DNA from: Metapseudomonas sp043392685
GTDB lineage: Bacteria; Pseudomonadota; Gammaproteobacteria; Pseudomonadales; Pseudomonadaceae
NCBI GenBank assembly: GCA_043392685.1
Contig: JBHZGM010000001.1
Direction: 5' to 3' (one strand)
Length of the DNA: 64,000 bases
Part shown: piece after piece, positions 1 through 7,853 of the stretch
Layout of the letters: the number at the start of each line of letters is the position of its first letter
Numbering within the stretch: the first letter of the stretch is position 1
Position numbers and translations under genes: made by a program
The notes under the pieces: model-generated
The model's input: the letters and a program-made list of their open reading frames with translations, nothing else
Told to the model about the DNA's origin: nothing
Databases searched by the model: none

Positions 1-188
1 TCTGGAATTCGGCGTAGTTGTCAGCCAGGTCGCCCAGTTCGGTCGGGCAAACGAAAGTGAAGTCAGCCGGGTAGAAGAAGAACACGGACCACTTGCCTTT
101 CAGGTCGGCTTCGGTCAGCTCGACGAACTTGCCCTGGTGGTAGGCGGTGGCTTTGAACGGTTTGACTTCGGTGTTGATCAGAGACATC
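1..188 (-). CDS. ahpC: alkyl hydroperoxide reductase subunit C, 5' part only
   Basis: Typical 2-Cys peroxiredoxin that reduces hydrogen peroxide and organic hydroperoxides in the cytoplasm, normally recycled by AhpF. Only the first 62 codons are in the window; the gene runs off the left edge. The translation begins MSLINTEVKPF and carries the motif FTFVCPTE with the peroxidatic cysteine at residue 47, the position usual for AhpC. The ATG at 188-186 is preceded on the minus strand by a CGAGGA Shine-Dalgarno-like sequence. Bases 189-341 hold its promoter region. I could not place an OxyR site there with confidence. Confidence 0.93.
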
Positions 189-341
189 GCAACGTCCTCG
201 TTGGGTTGGAAATTTACCCGACAAAGACTATTGGGTTATTCCAAAAAGATCATATTGATTGACCCCATCAGAACGATTGATTACCTCAATGTTGCCCCGA
301 CGCCCCGTGCCACGTGGGCTGGAGCATCGGAGCAGCGAGCC

Positions 342-1307
342 TCAGGCCAGGCTTTCGTCCAGCACCAGTACCAGTTTTCCTTCCACCTGGTTGCTGGCCA
401 GGGTCTCGAAAGCGGCCTCGGCGTCCCGCGCAGGGAAGGCACGTTCCAGGCGCGGCTGCAGACGACGCTCCTCGAACAGCGGCCAGACATGCTGGCGCAA
501 CTCACTGATGAGGTCGGCCTTGAACTGATCGTCACGGCTGCGCAGGATCGAGCCGATCAGTTGCACCCGCTTGCCCAGCAGCAGGGCCATATCGAGTTCC
601 GCCTTGCGGCCGCCCATCAGGCCGATGTTCACCCAGCGGCCGTCGACCGCGGCCAGTGCCAGGTTGAGACTGGCGTAGTTGCCGCCGACGGGGTCGAGGA
701 TCACATCGAAGGGACCGAAGTCGCGCAGGCTTTCCAGGCCCTCCCCCCGCAACACACCCCCCTGGGCACCAAGGGACTTGCAATAGGCCAGGCGCTCGGC
801 AGAACCCACGCTGACCCAGCAGGGGCTGCCGAAGGCCTTGCACAGCTGGATGGCCGCGGAACCCACGCCACTGGCCCCGGCGTGCAACAGCACCTTCTCG
901 CCGGGTTTCAGGGCCGCCAGCTGGAACAGGTTGAGCCAGGCGGTGGCATAGACTTCCGGCAGCGCCGCGGCTTCGGCCAGGGACAGCCCCTCGGGCACGG
1001 GCAGCACATGGCGCGCATCCACGACCACCTCCTCGGCCATGCCGCCGCCGGCCAGCAGGCAGCAGACGCGATCGCCCACCTGCCAGGCACCGCTGCCGGC
1101 GCCGACTTCGCTGATCACCCCGGAGGCTTCCAGGCCGAGGATGTCACTGGCCCCCGGCGGTGGCGGATAGAGCCCCGCACGCTGCAGCAGATCGGCACGG
1201 TTCAGGCCGGCGGCGGCCACACGGATCCGCACCTGCCCCACGTCACAGGCCGGGCTGGCCCGCTCCCCCCACTCCACGCGTCCGTCGACGCCTTGCAATG
1301 CCTTCAC
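342..1307 (-). CDS. NAD(P)H:quinone oxidoreductase, zinc-less MDR family
   Basis: A 321-residue medium-chain dehydrogenase/reductase of the quinone oxidoreductase (PIG3/QorA-like) type, predicted to reduce quinones or enones with NADPH in the cytosol. The N-terminal GroES-like domain spans roughly residues 1-125. The Rossmann domain carries the nucleotide-binding motif GASGVG at residues 144-149. The cysteine set of structural-zinc alcohol dehydrogenases is absent. The start is GTG at 1307, chosen because GGAGG lies 4 bases upstream and the family start motif MKALQ follows; an open frame continues far upstream but is antisense to prc. Divergent from prc. Substrate is unknown. Confidence 0.9.
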   Translation of the reverse strand: MKALQGVDGRVEWGERASPACDVGQVRIRVAAAGLNRADLLQRAGLYPPPPGASDILGLEASGVISEVGAGSGAWQVGDRVCCLLAGGGMAEEVVVDARHVLPVPEGLSLAEAAALPEVYATAWLNLFQLAALKPGEKVLLHAGASGVGSAAIQLCKAFGSPCWVSVGSAERLAYCKSLGAQGGVLRGEGLESLRDFGPFDVILDPVGGNYASLNLALAAVDGRWVNIGLMGGRKAELDMALLLGKRVQLIGSILRSRDDQFKADLISELRQHVWPLFEERRLQPRLERAFPARDAEAAFETLASNQVEGKLVLVLDESLA

Positions 1308-1433
1308 GGTGCCTCCATAGTGAAGTTGGATCCGGCCCGGCGACCTGCCGGGCCTTCGCGTTGCGCCAATGGAACCCGGCGCCCTCAAATACGGCCTAAT
1401 ATGCGTTATCACCTGTCCCGACGTCGAATCAGC

Positions 1434-3515
1434 ATGAAGCGCTCCCTGATCAGTTCCGCACTTGCCCTGGCCCTCAGCATCAGCGCGCTGCCGCTGCATG
1501 CCGCCCAAACCGCCCCGAACAGCTGGGACGCCCTTCAGCCCGACCGTGAACAGGTCATTGCCAGCCTCAATGTGGTGGAGCTGCTCAAGCGCCATCACTA
1601 CAACAAGCCGCCGCTCAACGACGAGCGCTCGGTGAAGATCTACGAGGGCTACCTGAAGATTCTCGACCCGGCGCGGATGTACTTCACTGCCGGCGATATT
1701 GCTGAATTCAACAAGTGGCGCACGCGGTTCGACGACCTGCTGAAAAGCGGCGACCTGGAGCCCGGATTCATCATCTACAAGCGCCACCTGGACCGCCTCA
1801 AGGAGCGCCTGGACTTCGCCCTGGCGATGCTCAGCCAGGGCGTCGACAAGATCGACTTCACCGTCGACGAAGACCTGGATACCGATCGCGAGAAAGCGCC
1901 CTGGGCCAAGGACCGCGCCGCCCTCGACGACCTCTGGCGCAAGCGCGTGAAGGACGAAGTCCTGCGCCTGAAGCTGGCCAAGAAGGAACCCAAGGCCATC
2001 CAGGAACTGCTGGTCAAGCGCTACAAGAACCAGCTTGCGCGCCTCGACCAGACCCGTGGCGAAGACGTGTTCCAGTCCTATATCAACGCCTTCGCCCAGA
2101 CCTACGACCCGCACACCCAGTACCTCTCCCCGGACAACGCGGAGAACTTCGACATCAACATGAGCCTGTCCCTCGAGGGCATCGGCGCCGTGCTGCAGAG
2201 CGACAACGAGTACGTGAAGGTGGTGCGCCTGGTACCAGCCGGCCCGGCCGAGAAGAGCAAGCAGGTGGCCCCGGCCGACAAGATCGTCGGTGTCGCCCAA
2301 GGCAACGGCGAGATGGTCGACGTGATCGGCTGGCGCCTGGATGAAGTGGTCAAGCTGATCCGCGGACCGAAGGGTTCGGTGGTGCGCCTGGAATTGATTC
2401 CGGCAAGCAACGCGCCGAACGACCAGACCAGCAAGGTGGTCGCCATCACCCGTGAAGCGGTGAAGCTGGAAGAACAGGCGGCGAAGAAATCCGTCCTCAA
2501 CCTCGAGCATGAAGGCACCAAATTCAAGCTCGGCGTGATCGAGGTGCCGGCCTTCTACCTGGACTTCAAGGCGTTCCGCGCCGGCGACCCCGAGTACAAG
2601 AGCACCACCCGCGACGTGAAGAAACTCCTCGGCGAACTGCAGAAGGAGAAGGTCGACGGCGTGGTCATCGACCTGCGCAACAACGGCGGCGGCTCCCTGC
2701 AGGAAGCCACCGAGCTGACCGGCCTGTTCATCGACCAGGGGCCGACCGTGCTGGTACGCAACAGCGACGGCCGCGTCGACGTGCTGGCCGACGAGAACAC
2801 CGGCGCCTTCTACACCGGCCCGATGGCCGTGCTGGTCAACCGCCTGTCCGCCTCGGCTTCGGAAATCTTCGCCGGCGCCATGCAGGACTACCACCGAGCG
2901 CTGATCATCGGCGGCCAGACCTTCGGCAAGGGCACCGTGCAGACCATCCAGCCGCTGAACCACGGCGAACTGAAGCTGACCCTGGCCAAGTTCTACCGCG
3001 TCTCCGGCCAGAGCACCCAGCATCAGGGCGTACTGCCGGACATTGAGTACCCCTCGGTGGTGGATACCAAGCAGATCGGCGAAAGCGCCCTGCCCGAGGC
3101 CATGCCCTGGGACAGCATTCGCCCGGCGGTCAAGCCTGAGCTGGACCCGTTCAAGCCGTTCCTCGCCGAGCTGAAAGCCCGCCACGACGCACGTACCGCG
3201 CAGAACCCGGACTTCGTCTACAGCCGCGAGCGCCTGGCGCTGTCGCAGAAGCTGATGAAAGACACCGTGGTCAGCCTCAACGAGACCAAGCGCCGCGCCC
3301 AGCAGGCCGACATCGAGTCCAAGCAACTGGCGATGGAGAACACCCGCCGCAAGGCCAAGGGCGAAGAGCTGCTGAAGGAACTCAAGCCGGAAGACGAGGA
3401 CGCCGTGCCGGTGGAAGAGGAAAAGACCAAGCCGGAAGACGACGCCTACCTGGCCGAGACCGGGCAGATCCTGCTGGATTACCTGGGCCTGAATGCCGCG
3501 GTGGCCAAACACTGA
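1434..3515 (+). CDS. prc: periplasmic tail-specific carboxy-terminal protease Prc
   Basis: Processing protease that degrades misfolded periplasmic and envelope proteins from the C-terminus. In P. aeruginosa the orthologue (AlgO) acts on truncated MucA in the alginate regulation cascade. Length is 693 residues with an N-terminal signal peptide (MKRSLISSAL... ending ALPLHA). A PDZ domain lies near residues 240-335 and the S41 peptidase domain follows. The serine/lysine dyad is visible as SASASEIFAG (about residue 475) and GQTFGKGTVQ (about residue 499). The C-terminal DUF3340-like tail is charged. An in-frame ATG at 1401 would add 11 residues; neither start has a strong ribosome site, and I chose the one giving a normal signal peptide. 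A terminator follows. Confidence 0.93.
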   Translation: MKRSLISSALALALSISALPLHAAQTAPNSWDALQPDREQVIASLNVVELLKRHHYNKPPLNDERSVKIYEGYLKILDPARMYFTAGDIAEFNKWRTRFDDLLKSGDLEPGFIIYKRHLDRLKERLDFALAMLSQGVDKIDFTVDEDLDTDREKAPWAKDRAALDDLWRKRVKDEVLRLKLAKKEPKAIQELLVKRYKNQLARLDQTRGEDVFQSYINAFAQTYDPHTQYLSPDNAENFDINMSLSLEGIGAVLQSDNEYVKVVRLVPAGPAEKSKQVAPADKIVGVAQGNGEMVDVIGWRLDEVVKLIRGPKGSVVRLELIPASNAPNDQTSKVVAITREAVKLEEQAAKKSVLNLEHEGTKFKLGVIEVPAFYLDFKAFRAGDPEYKSTTRDVKKLLGELQKEKVDGVVIDLRNNGGGSLQEATELTGLFIDQGPTVLVRNSDGRVDVLADENTGAFYTGPMAVLVNRLSASASEIFAGAMQDYHRALIIGGQTFGKGTVQTIQPLNHGELKLTLAKFYRVSGQSTQHQGVLPDIEYPSVVDTKQIGESALPEAMPWDSIRPAVKPELDPFKPFLAELKARHDARTAQNPDFVYSRERLALSQKLMKDTVVSLNETKRRAQQADIESKQLAMENTRRKAKGEELLKELKPEDEDAVPVEEEKTKPEDDAYLAETGQILLDYLGLNAAVAKH

Positions 3516-3547
3516 AATGATGTCATCAGGTTACTGACGTGAAATCC

Positions 3548-3576
3548 GGGGCCGCAAATGCGGCCCCTTTGTTTTT
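3548..3576 (+). terminator. Rho-independent terminator of prc
   Basis: Perfect 8-bp GC stem (3548-3555 with 3560-3567), AAAT loop, then TTTGTTTTT. It follows the prc stop by about 30 bases. The stretch 3577-3780 that follows has no convincing gene on either strand. Confidence 0.9.
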
Positions 3577-3780
3577 CACGAGAAACAGCATGACTGTCAC
3601 AAGGACGTGCTAAAGCCGATTGCCGAACTGAAGGTTCAGCAGGCCCGCCACGCCGGGGCCGTGCCCGGCTACAGCCTGCACATCATAGAAACGGGACGAG
3701 GACCTGCAGGCGCGGACAGCGCTTTCGCGAGCATGCTTGCGCCTGCGGGCAGGTACTGCATGGCGTCGCGACTCAGCCAG

Positions 3781-4251
3781 TCAGAGTCCCAGGCTGTCGG
3801 CCCGCCGCGCCATTTGCTCGGCGGCCTCGGCATCGGCCTCCAGACCCGGCCCGCCGTCGCGATAGAGATCGGCCAGTTTACGCGCGGCCAGCGGATGACC
3901 GGCATCGGCCGCCAGGCTCCACCATCGCGCAGCCTCGGCGGCATCCGGCGCCTGCCGGGCATCACCCGCTAGGCTCAGTACGCCCAGCTGGTAGGCGGAT
4001 TTTCCATCACCGCCCTGCGCGGCCAGGCGCAACAGGCGAATGCCCTCCTCCCGCGCCCCAAATCCGTGACCACGATGCAGCAACAGGTGGCCGTAGAAGC
4101 TCTGCGCAGGCACGTCCCCCAGGGCTGCCATGCGCGAATACTGGCCCTGCATCCACTGCCAGGCACGGGGCTGGGCCACCAGTTTGGGGAAGCGCATCAG
4201 CCAACGCGCTACCTGGTAGCCGATCCGGGCCCGCAGTTTCCAGAGCATCAT
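3781..4251 (-). CDS. Sel1-repeat (TPR-like) protein
   Basis: A 156-residue alpha-helical protein whose C-terminal two thirds consist of Sel1-like repeats: segments such as GIRLLRLAAQGGDGKSAYQLG and AARWWSLAADAGHPLAARKLA show the A-x-x-G-x-x-x-A spacing. Such repeats mediate protein-protein contacts; the partner is unknown. There is no cleavable signal peptide, but the N-terminus is basic and mildly hydrophobic. The ATG at 4251 overlaps the TGA of the upstream gene (ATGA), so translation is coupled. It is the last gene of a three-gene minus-strand operon. An immediately following ATG at 4248 is an equal start candidate. Confidence 0.8.
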   Translation of the reverse strand: MMLWKLRARIGYQVARWLMRFPKLVAQPRAWQWMQGQYSRMAALGDVPAQSFYGHLLLHRGHGFGAREEGIRLLRLAAQGGDGKSAYQLGVLSLAGDARQAPDAAEAARWWSLAADAGHPLAARKLADLYRDGGPGLEADAEAAEQMARRADSLGL

Positions 4252-4613
4252 TGCTCCGTGGGGTAATTGAATTCGAACACGCGTACCACTTCGGCGGCAT
4301 GCCAGGACGCCGCGGCAGTGCCATCCGGCGGACCGGAGAAGCGGCCCAGGCGTTCGACGCACTCGAAGAAGCCGGTGCGCGGCAGGCGACTGGCGCCCTG
4401 ACTGATCACCAGGGAACTGCGCAGTGGACGCTCGGCACGGGCGTCGAGGGCGGCCAGGTGCTCAAGCGCCGCGGTGAGGGTCTGCATGGCCGGGGACGGC
4501 AGTTGCAGGCGCTCGATCAATGCACGATAGGTCAGCAGATGGCGCTGACGGCGGGCATCTTCCAGTTCGGTCAACAGGGCTTGCCAGTGCTGGCGGCTGA
4601 TTCGCAGGCTCAA
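4248..4613 (-). CDS. conserved hypothetical protein, middle gene of HTH cassette
   Basis: A 121-residue cytosolic protein with no signal peptide or membrane segment. I do not recognise a named domain. It has an alpha-helical first half with a conserved-looking segment LTYRALIERLQLPSP, then PLRSSLVIS and a GFFE...LGR segment. This resembles a family seen in many proteobacteria as a short standalone protein, function not known to me. It overlaps both neighbours by ATGA, so the HTH protein, this protein and the Sel1 protein are probably made together. Confidence 0.72.
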   Translation of the reverse strand: MSLRISRQHWQALLTELEDARRQRHLLTYRALIERLQLPSPAMQTLTAALEHLAALDARAERPLRSSLVISQGASRLPRTGFFECVERLGRFSGPPDGTAAASWHAAEVVRVFEFNYPTEQ

Positions 4614-4924
4614 GATCCGGACTCCCAGCCGGAGACCCCGAGGACACGCGCCAAGCCGCGCTTGATGGCTTCATCAGGTTCGCGCTCGCCGCTTTCGATC
4701 AGCCCGAGGTAGTGGGGGCTGATGCCCACGGCGCGGGCCAGTTGCTCCAGGCTCTGGCCCTGGGCCTCGCGCAGCGACTTCAGTTGTCCGAGCGCTTTCC
4801 TGGCTGGTTCGGCGGCCGTTTCTGTCGTGGCCTGGCCGGCGGCGCGCAACAGCGCCTGGTACTCGGCCCAGGGCAGAACCGCATATTCCGCCTGGCCGTC
4901 ACGCATGATCACTTGCACACTCAT
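4610..4924 (-). CDS. XRE/Cro-type HTH transcriptional regulator
   Basis: A 104-residue DNA-binding protein. Residues about 50-100 form a lambda-Cro/XRE helix-turn-helix (SLEQLARAVGISPHYLGLIE...EPDEAIKRGLARVLGV). The first 30 residues (MSVQVIMRDGQAEYAVLPWAEYQAL) resemble the beta-strand start of Phd/YefM-type antitoxins, which suggests a dimerising or partner-binding N-terminus, although no toxin gene is obvious. GGGAG lies 6-10 bases before the ATG at 4924. First gene of the overlapping three-gene unit, so probably autoregulatory (inference). Confidence 0.82.
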   Translation of the reverse strand: MSVQVIMRDGQAEYAVLPWAEYQALLRAAGQATTETAAEPARKALGQLKSLREAQGQSLEQLARAVGISPHYLGLIESGEREPDEAIKRGLARVLGVSGWESGS

Positions 4925-5045
4925 TGAAGCTCCCCGTGGAACGCAGTGCCGACGGCTTCAGCACCTCCATGCAGGCCGCCATCTTATCAGGCCAAGGGCC
5001 TGCAGAGGGTGAACTATACTGCGTCCACCAGGCAGGGGAAGGCTC

Positions 5046-5807
5046 GTGACGCGGCAATTTCGTGCAGTGTTGTGGATACTTGCCAGTCTCTGGCCCGGCC
5101 TGCTGCTGGCCCAAGAGCTGCGCTGGGGCTTCGACCCTGCCGACGGCATGCCTTACGCACAGATCAGTGACCATGCCCTGCTCGGCGGCTTCGTCCTCCG
5201 CCTGGGCGAGCGAATCGCCAGGGATCTGTCCGTCTCGGTGAGCTTCATCGAAACCCCGAACAAGCGCATCGAGGCCTCCCTGAAGAGCGGCCGCATCCAC
5301 CTGATCTGCAATTCCAATCCGGAATGGATGATGGACGCCTCGGCCTATCACTGGTCACCGCCCCTGTTCGAGGAGGAATACGCCCTCCTCCAGCACCGCG
5401 ACACCCCGAGCATCCAGGGTCTGGCCAACCTCAAGGGCAAGGTGCTGGGTACGAGCCTTGGCTTCGCCTACAGCCTGCCGCTGATGGAAGCCTTCGCCAG
5501 TCACGCTGTGGAACGCAAGGACGTACGCGACCTGGATACCCGCCTGAACCTGCTCAGCCATAAGCGGCTCGACGCCATCATCGACATGCGCCGCAGCCTG
5601 GCCTACGAACTGGCGACGCGCCCCGAAGCTCCACTGGTCTTCAGCCCCTGGGTGGTGGAGCGTTACCGCATCCATTGCGCCTATGGCAGCCAGTTGCCAA
5701 TAGCGGCGGATCGACTGGATACCGCGCTGCAGAAGCTGCACGACAGCGGCGAACTGGAAGCGCTGCTACAGGGCGAGCAGCGGCGCGCCGGGCGTCAGGA
5801 TCGCTGA
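5046..5807 (+). CDS. periplasmic solute-binding protein, SBP_bac_3 family
   Basis: A 253-residue exported protein with a signal peptide (MTRQFRAVLWILASLWPGLLLAQ). The mature part resembles family 3 extracellular solute-binding proteins (amino-acid receptor fold): LRWGFDPADGMPYAQ at the start, the hinge segment LANLKGKVLGTSLGFAY and a DAIIDMR segment. No ABC permease or ATPase gene is adjacent, so it may be an orphan receptor or sensor-type protein. The GTG start at 5046 is supported by AGGGGAAGG 8-12 bases upstream. It converges with the DUF1232 gene, overlapping it by 13 bases. Ligand is not predictable. Confidence 0.82.
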   Translation: MTRQFRAVLWILASLWPGLLLAQELRWGFDPADGMPYAQISDHALLGGFVLRLGERIARDLSVSVSFIETPNKRIEASLKSGRIHLICNSNPEWMMDASAYHWSPPLFEEEYALLQHRDTPSIQGLANLKGKVLGTSLGFAYSLPLMEAFASHAVERKDVRDLDTRLNLLSHKRLDAIIDMRRSLAYELATRPEAPLVFSPWVVERYRIHCAYGSQLPIAADRLDTALQKLHDSGELEALLQGEQRRAGRQDR

Positions 5808-6229
5808 GAGTCCGGCGCCGGCAAACGCTCCAGCGCCGCCTGAACCTCCGGGGCCTGCCCCGCGCGCCAGGCACGAAAGGCATCCAGCTCACCGCTCCAG
5901 GTCTTCAGGACCCAGGCCAGCACCGCCAGGTCGTCGACGAAGCCCATCCCCACCAGCCAATCCGGTAGCGCATCGAGCGGCGTGACGAAATAGAGCAAGG
6001 CACCCACCACGGCGAGAAACGCCTTGGGATTGATCTGCCGGTACTCGCCCTTCAGCCAGGCGTTGGCGAGGGACAGTAACAGTCGCAGGTCGTCCTTCAC
6101 CGAACCGAGCCGGCCGCTCTGGCTCGAACTCTTGCGCGATACCGCCAGCAGCAGCGAAGGCAAGCGCCCTCCGGCGAGGAAACGCTGTGCCAGAGTCAGG
6201 TAACGCTCGAAGTTCCAGGGTGCTTTCAT
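5795..6229 (-). CDS. DUF1232 (YkvA-like) membrane protein
   Basis: A 144-residue protein with the DUF1232 core at residues about 60-100: INPKAFLAVVGALLYFVTPLDALPDWLVG followed by a hydrophobic segment containing DDLAVLAWVL. The FVTPLDALPD signature defines the YkvA family, small membrane proteins of unknown biochemical role. The 3' end overlaps the convergent solute-binding gene by 13 bases. Upstream of its start (6229) lies a region rich in palindromes, including paired DnaA-box-like sequences at 6272-6298. Confidence 0.83.
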   Translation of the reverse strand: MKAPWNFERYLTLAQRFLAGGRLPSLLLAVSRKSSSQSGRLGSVKDDLRLLLSLANAWLKGEYRQINPKAFLAVVGALLYFVTPLDALPDWLVGMGFVDDLAVLAWVLKTWSGELDAFRAWRAGQAPEVQAALERLPAPDSQRS

Positions 6230-6550
6230 GGGGTGATCCTCGGCAGAAGCCTGGTCTAGAGAGGGCGGCGCGGTTATCCACGAAATCTGTGGATAACCTT
6301 GTTAGCAGTTTTCCACGAAACCGGGAAGAAGCCCATGTCATGGGGCTCCGCGACAGATCGGGCAAAATTTGCCCAGCGCCAAAAGACCAGCAAAATCAAG
6401 CATTTGACCGGACGGTCGGCAATGCGACTCCAGGTCGCAGCCATCGCGTCCGCGGCTGCCCGGTCATGTGCATAACCGTAACACTCAACCGACGCTCCAC
6501 TCCCGATGTGACCAAAAGGTCGGTTCGTGGTTCAAGCGGGACCGCCGCGG
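6230..6550. promoter_or_regulatory. palindrome-rich intergenic region with inverted DnaA-box-like pair
   Basis: No gene is apparent in 6230-6599. It contains a perfect 10-bp inverted repeat (GGTTATCCAC at 6272-6281 and GTGGATAACC at 6289-6298), which is two facing DnaA-box-like nonamers. A third related TTTTCCACG lies at 6309-6317. There is also a 15-bp palindrome GGGCAAA-A-TTTGCCC (6360-6374) and an imperfect dyad GCATT..GACCG/CGGTC..AATGC (6400-6425). The DnaA-like pair is 43 bp upstream of the DUF1232 start and could act as an operator. This reading is inference from pattern only. Confidence 0.5.
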
Positions 6551-6581
6551 AAACGAAAACGCCCCGTCGAGACGGGGCGTT
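6551..6581 (-). terminator. Rho-independent terminator of fklB
   Basis: Ten- to eleven-bp stem AACGCCCCGT/ACGGGGCGTT (6558-6581) with a tight loop. Reading the minus strand, the stem is followed by TTCGTTT. It lies 19 bases beyond the fklB stop. Confidence 0.85.
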
Positions 6582-6599
6582 GCGGGGGCCGGCTGTCGC

Positions 6600-7310
6600 T
6601 TACTCTTTGTCGGCAGCGTTCGGGTCCTTGATGCCGAGCAGTTCCAGGTCGAACACCAGCACCGAGTTGGCCGGAATGGCCGGGCTCGGGCTCTGCTCGC
6701 CATAGGCCAGCTCGCTGGGAATGTAGAGCTTGACCTTCTCGCCCACATGCATCAGCTGCAGACCTTCGACCCAGCCGGGAATCACGCCATTGACCGGCAG
6801 GTCGATGGGGCTGCCACGCTGGATGGAGCTGTCGAACACGGTGCCATCGGTCAACTTGCCTTCGTAGTGAACGGTCACCACGTCGTTGGGCTTGGGCTGG
6901 GCGCCTTCGGCCTTCTTCACGATTTCGTACTGCAGGCCGGAGGCGGTGGTCACCACGCCTTCGCGCTTGCCGTTGTCTTCGAGGAACTTCTTGCCGGCCT
7001 TGGCGTTCTCGGCGTTCAGTGCGGTCATGCGCTCTTCGGCACGCTTCTGCAAGAAGGCGAAGGCTTCCACCAGCTCTTCATCCTTCAGGCGCTGCTCCTT
7101 CTTGCCGATGGCGTCTTCGATGCCTTGGGCGACAGCCTTGGGATCGAGGTCATCCATGCCTTCCTGGGCGAGGCTCTTGCCCATGTTCAGGCCAATACCG
7201 TAGGAGGCCTTCTGGGCCGGAGTCTTGAGTTCAACGCTGGTCTGCGAATCGCAGCCCGCGAGAACCAGGCCCACGAGGGCCACGGCGGCGGCCAACCGAT
7301 GTTGTTTCAT
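6600..7310 (-). CDS. fklB: FKBP-type peptidyl-prolyl cis-trans isomerase lipoprotein
   Basis: A 236-residue envelope prolyl isomerase of the Mip/FkpA/FklB class. The N-terminus is a lipoprotein signal (MKQHRLAAAVALVGLVLAGC) with lipobox LAGC and the lipidated cysteine at residue 20. Next come the helical FKBP_N dimerisation domain (about 30-125) and the FKBP_C catalytic domain (about 135-230) with GDGTVFDSS-like (LTDGTVFDSSI), NGVIPGWVEGLQLM and IPSELAYG motifs. Likely anchored in the outer membrane, facing the periplasm, where it assists folding. It sits just upstream of the tRNA cluster and rdgC, as in other Pseudomonas. Confidence 0.9.
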   Translation of the reverse strand: MKQHRLAAAVALVGLVLAGCDSQTSVELKTPAQKASYGIGLNMGKSLAQEGMDDLDPKAVAQGIEDAIGKKEQRLKDEELVEAFAFLQKRAEERMTALNAENAKAGKKFLEDNGKREGVVTTASGLQYEIVKKAEGAQPKPNDVVTVHYEGKLTDGTVFDSSIQRGSPIDLPVNGVIPGWVEGLQLMHVGEKVKLYIPSELAYGEQSPSPAIPANSVLVFDLELLGIKDPNAADKE

Positions 7311-7483
7311 GCTGAATCCTTGTCTGTCGCCATGCTGGCAATACGATGGAGCGGCGAGCTTAACAGGCCGCCGCGCAGAGTGGCTATGGGCAATAAGAAC
7401 GGAGTTCCGGCAATTAGTTCAGCGACTTGCCCGGCATCACGTAAGCAATGATGTCGGACTTGCGGACACTTTCCGCAAGGCAA

Positions 7484-7519
7484 AGTAAAAGCCCTCAGGT
7501 ATCGCTACCTGAGGGCTTT
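7484..7519 (-). terminator. terminator of the distal tRNA-Val/Asp unit
   Basis: Stem AAAGCCCTCAGGTA/TACCTGAGGGCTTT (7488-7501 with 7506-7519) with a 4-base loop; on the minus strand it is followed by TTTTACTTTG. It lies 5 bases after the tRNA-Asp CCA end. Confidence 0.88.
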
Positions 7520-7523
7520 GTAG

Positions 7524-7600
7524 TGGCGCAGCGGACGGGACTCGAACCCGCGACCCCCGGCGTGACAGGCCGGTATTCTAACCGACTGAACTACCGCTGC
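7524..7600 (-). tRNA. tRNA-Asp (GTC), copy 1
   Basis: 77-nt cloverleaf on the minus strand. The acceptor stem GCAGCGG pairs with CCGCTGC, followed by discriminator G and an encoded CCA (7524-7526). The anticodon loop CTGTCAC gives GTC. The T-loop is GGTTCGAGTCC. Identical in sequence to copy 2 at 7762-7838. Confidence 0.97.
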
Positions 7601-7615
7601 GCGTAACTGCGAGAT

Positions 7616-7691
7616 TGGTGGGTGATGACGGGATCGAACCGCCGACCCTCTGCTTGTAAGGCAGATGCTCTCCCGGCTGAGCTAATCACCC
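7616..7691 (-). tRNA. tRNA-Val (TAC), copy 1
   Basis: 76-nt cloverleaf on the minus strand. The 5' end is GGGTGATTAGCTCAGC, the anticodon loop CTTACAA gives TAC (valine), the T-loop is GGTTCGATCCC, and the CCA is encoded. Transcribed 15 bases ahead of tRNA-Asp copy 1. Confidence 0.97.
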
Positions 7692-7720
7692 AAATACGAT
7701 CCAAACAGGACCGCATTCAA

Positions 7721-7754
7721 ATTAAAAGCCCTCAGGCATTACTACCTGAGGGCT
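7721..7754 (-). terminator. terminator between the two tRNA-Val/Asp units
   Basis: Stem AGCCCTCAGG/CCTGAGGGCT (7727-7736 with 7745-7754). On the minus strand it is followed by TTTAAT. It is the counterpart of the hairpin at 7484-7519, with a slightly diverged loop. Each duplicated tRNA unit therefore keeps its own terminator. Confidence 0.82.
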
Positions 7755-7761
7755 CTGAATA

Positions 7762-7838
7762 TGGCGCAGCGGACGGGACTCGAACCCGCGACCCCCGGCG
7801 TGACAGGCCGGTATTCTAACCGACTGAACTACCGCTGC
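7762..7838 (-). tRNA. tRNA-Asp (GTC), copy 2
   Basis: 77-nt cloverleaf identical to the copy at 7524-7600, offset by exactly 238 bp. Anticodon GTC, encoded CCA. Confidence 0.97.
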
Positions 7839-7853
7839 GCGTAACTGCGAGAT

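Noticed and set aside
189..341. OxyR-binding site in the ahpC promoter
   Set aside because: ATAG/CTAT fragments are present but the full four-half-site pattern is not met by eye.
147..1400. Long open frame continuing upstream of prc
   Set aside because: It is antisense to the quinone oxidoreductase gene and low in homology; prc's signal peptide begins at 1434.
1308..3512. Open frame antisense to the whole of prc and joined in frame to the quinone oxidoreductase
   Set aside because: High-GC third-position bias keeps antisense frames open; the protein is compositionally odd and prc on the other strand is a clear gene. The GTG at 1307 has its own ribosome site.
3607..3972. Possible small gene on plus after prc
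   Set aside because: No ribosome site or recognisable protein, and it runs into the antisense of the Sel1-repeat gene.
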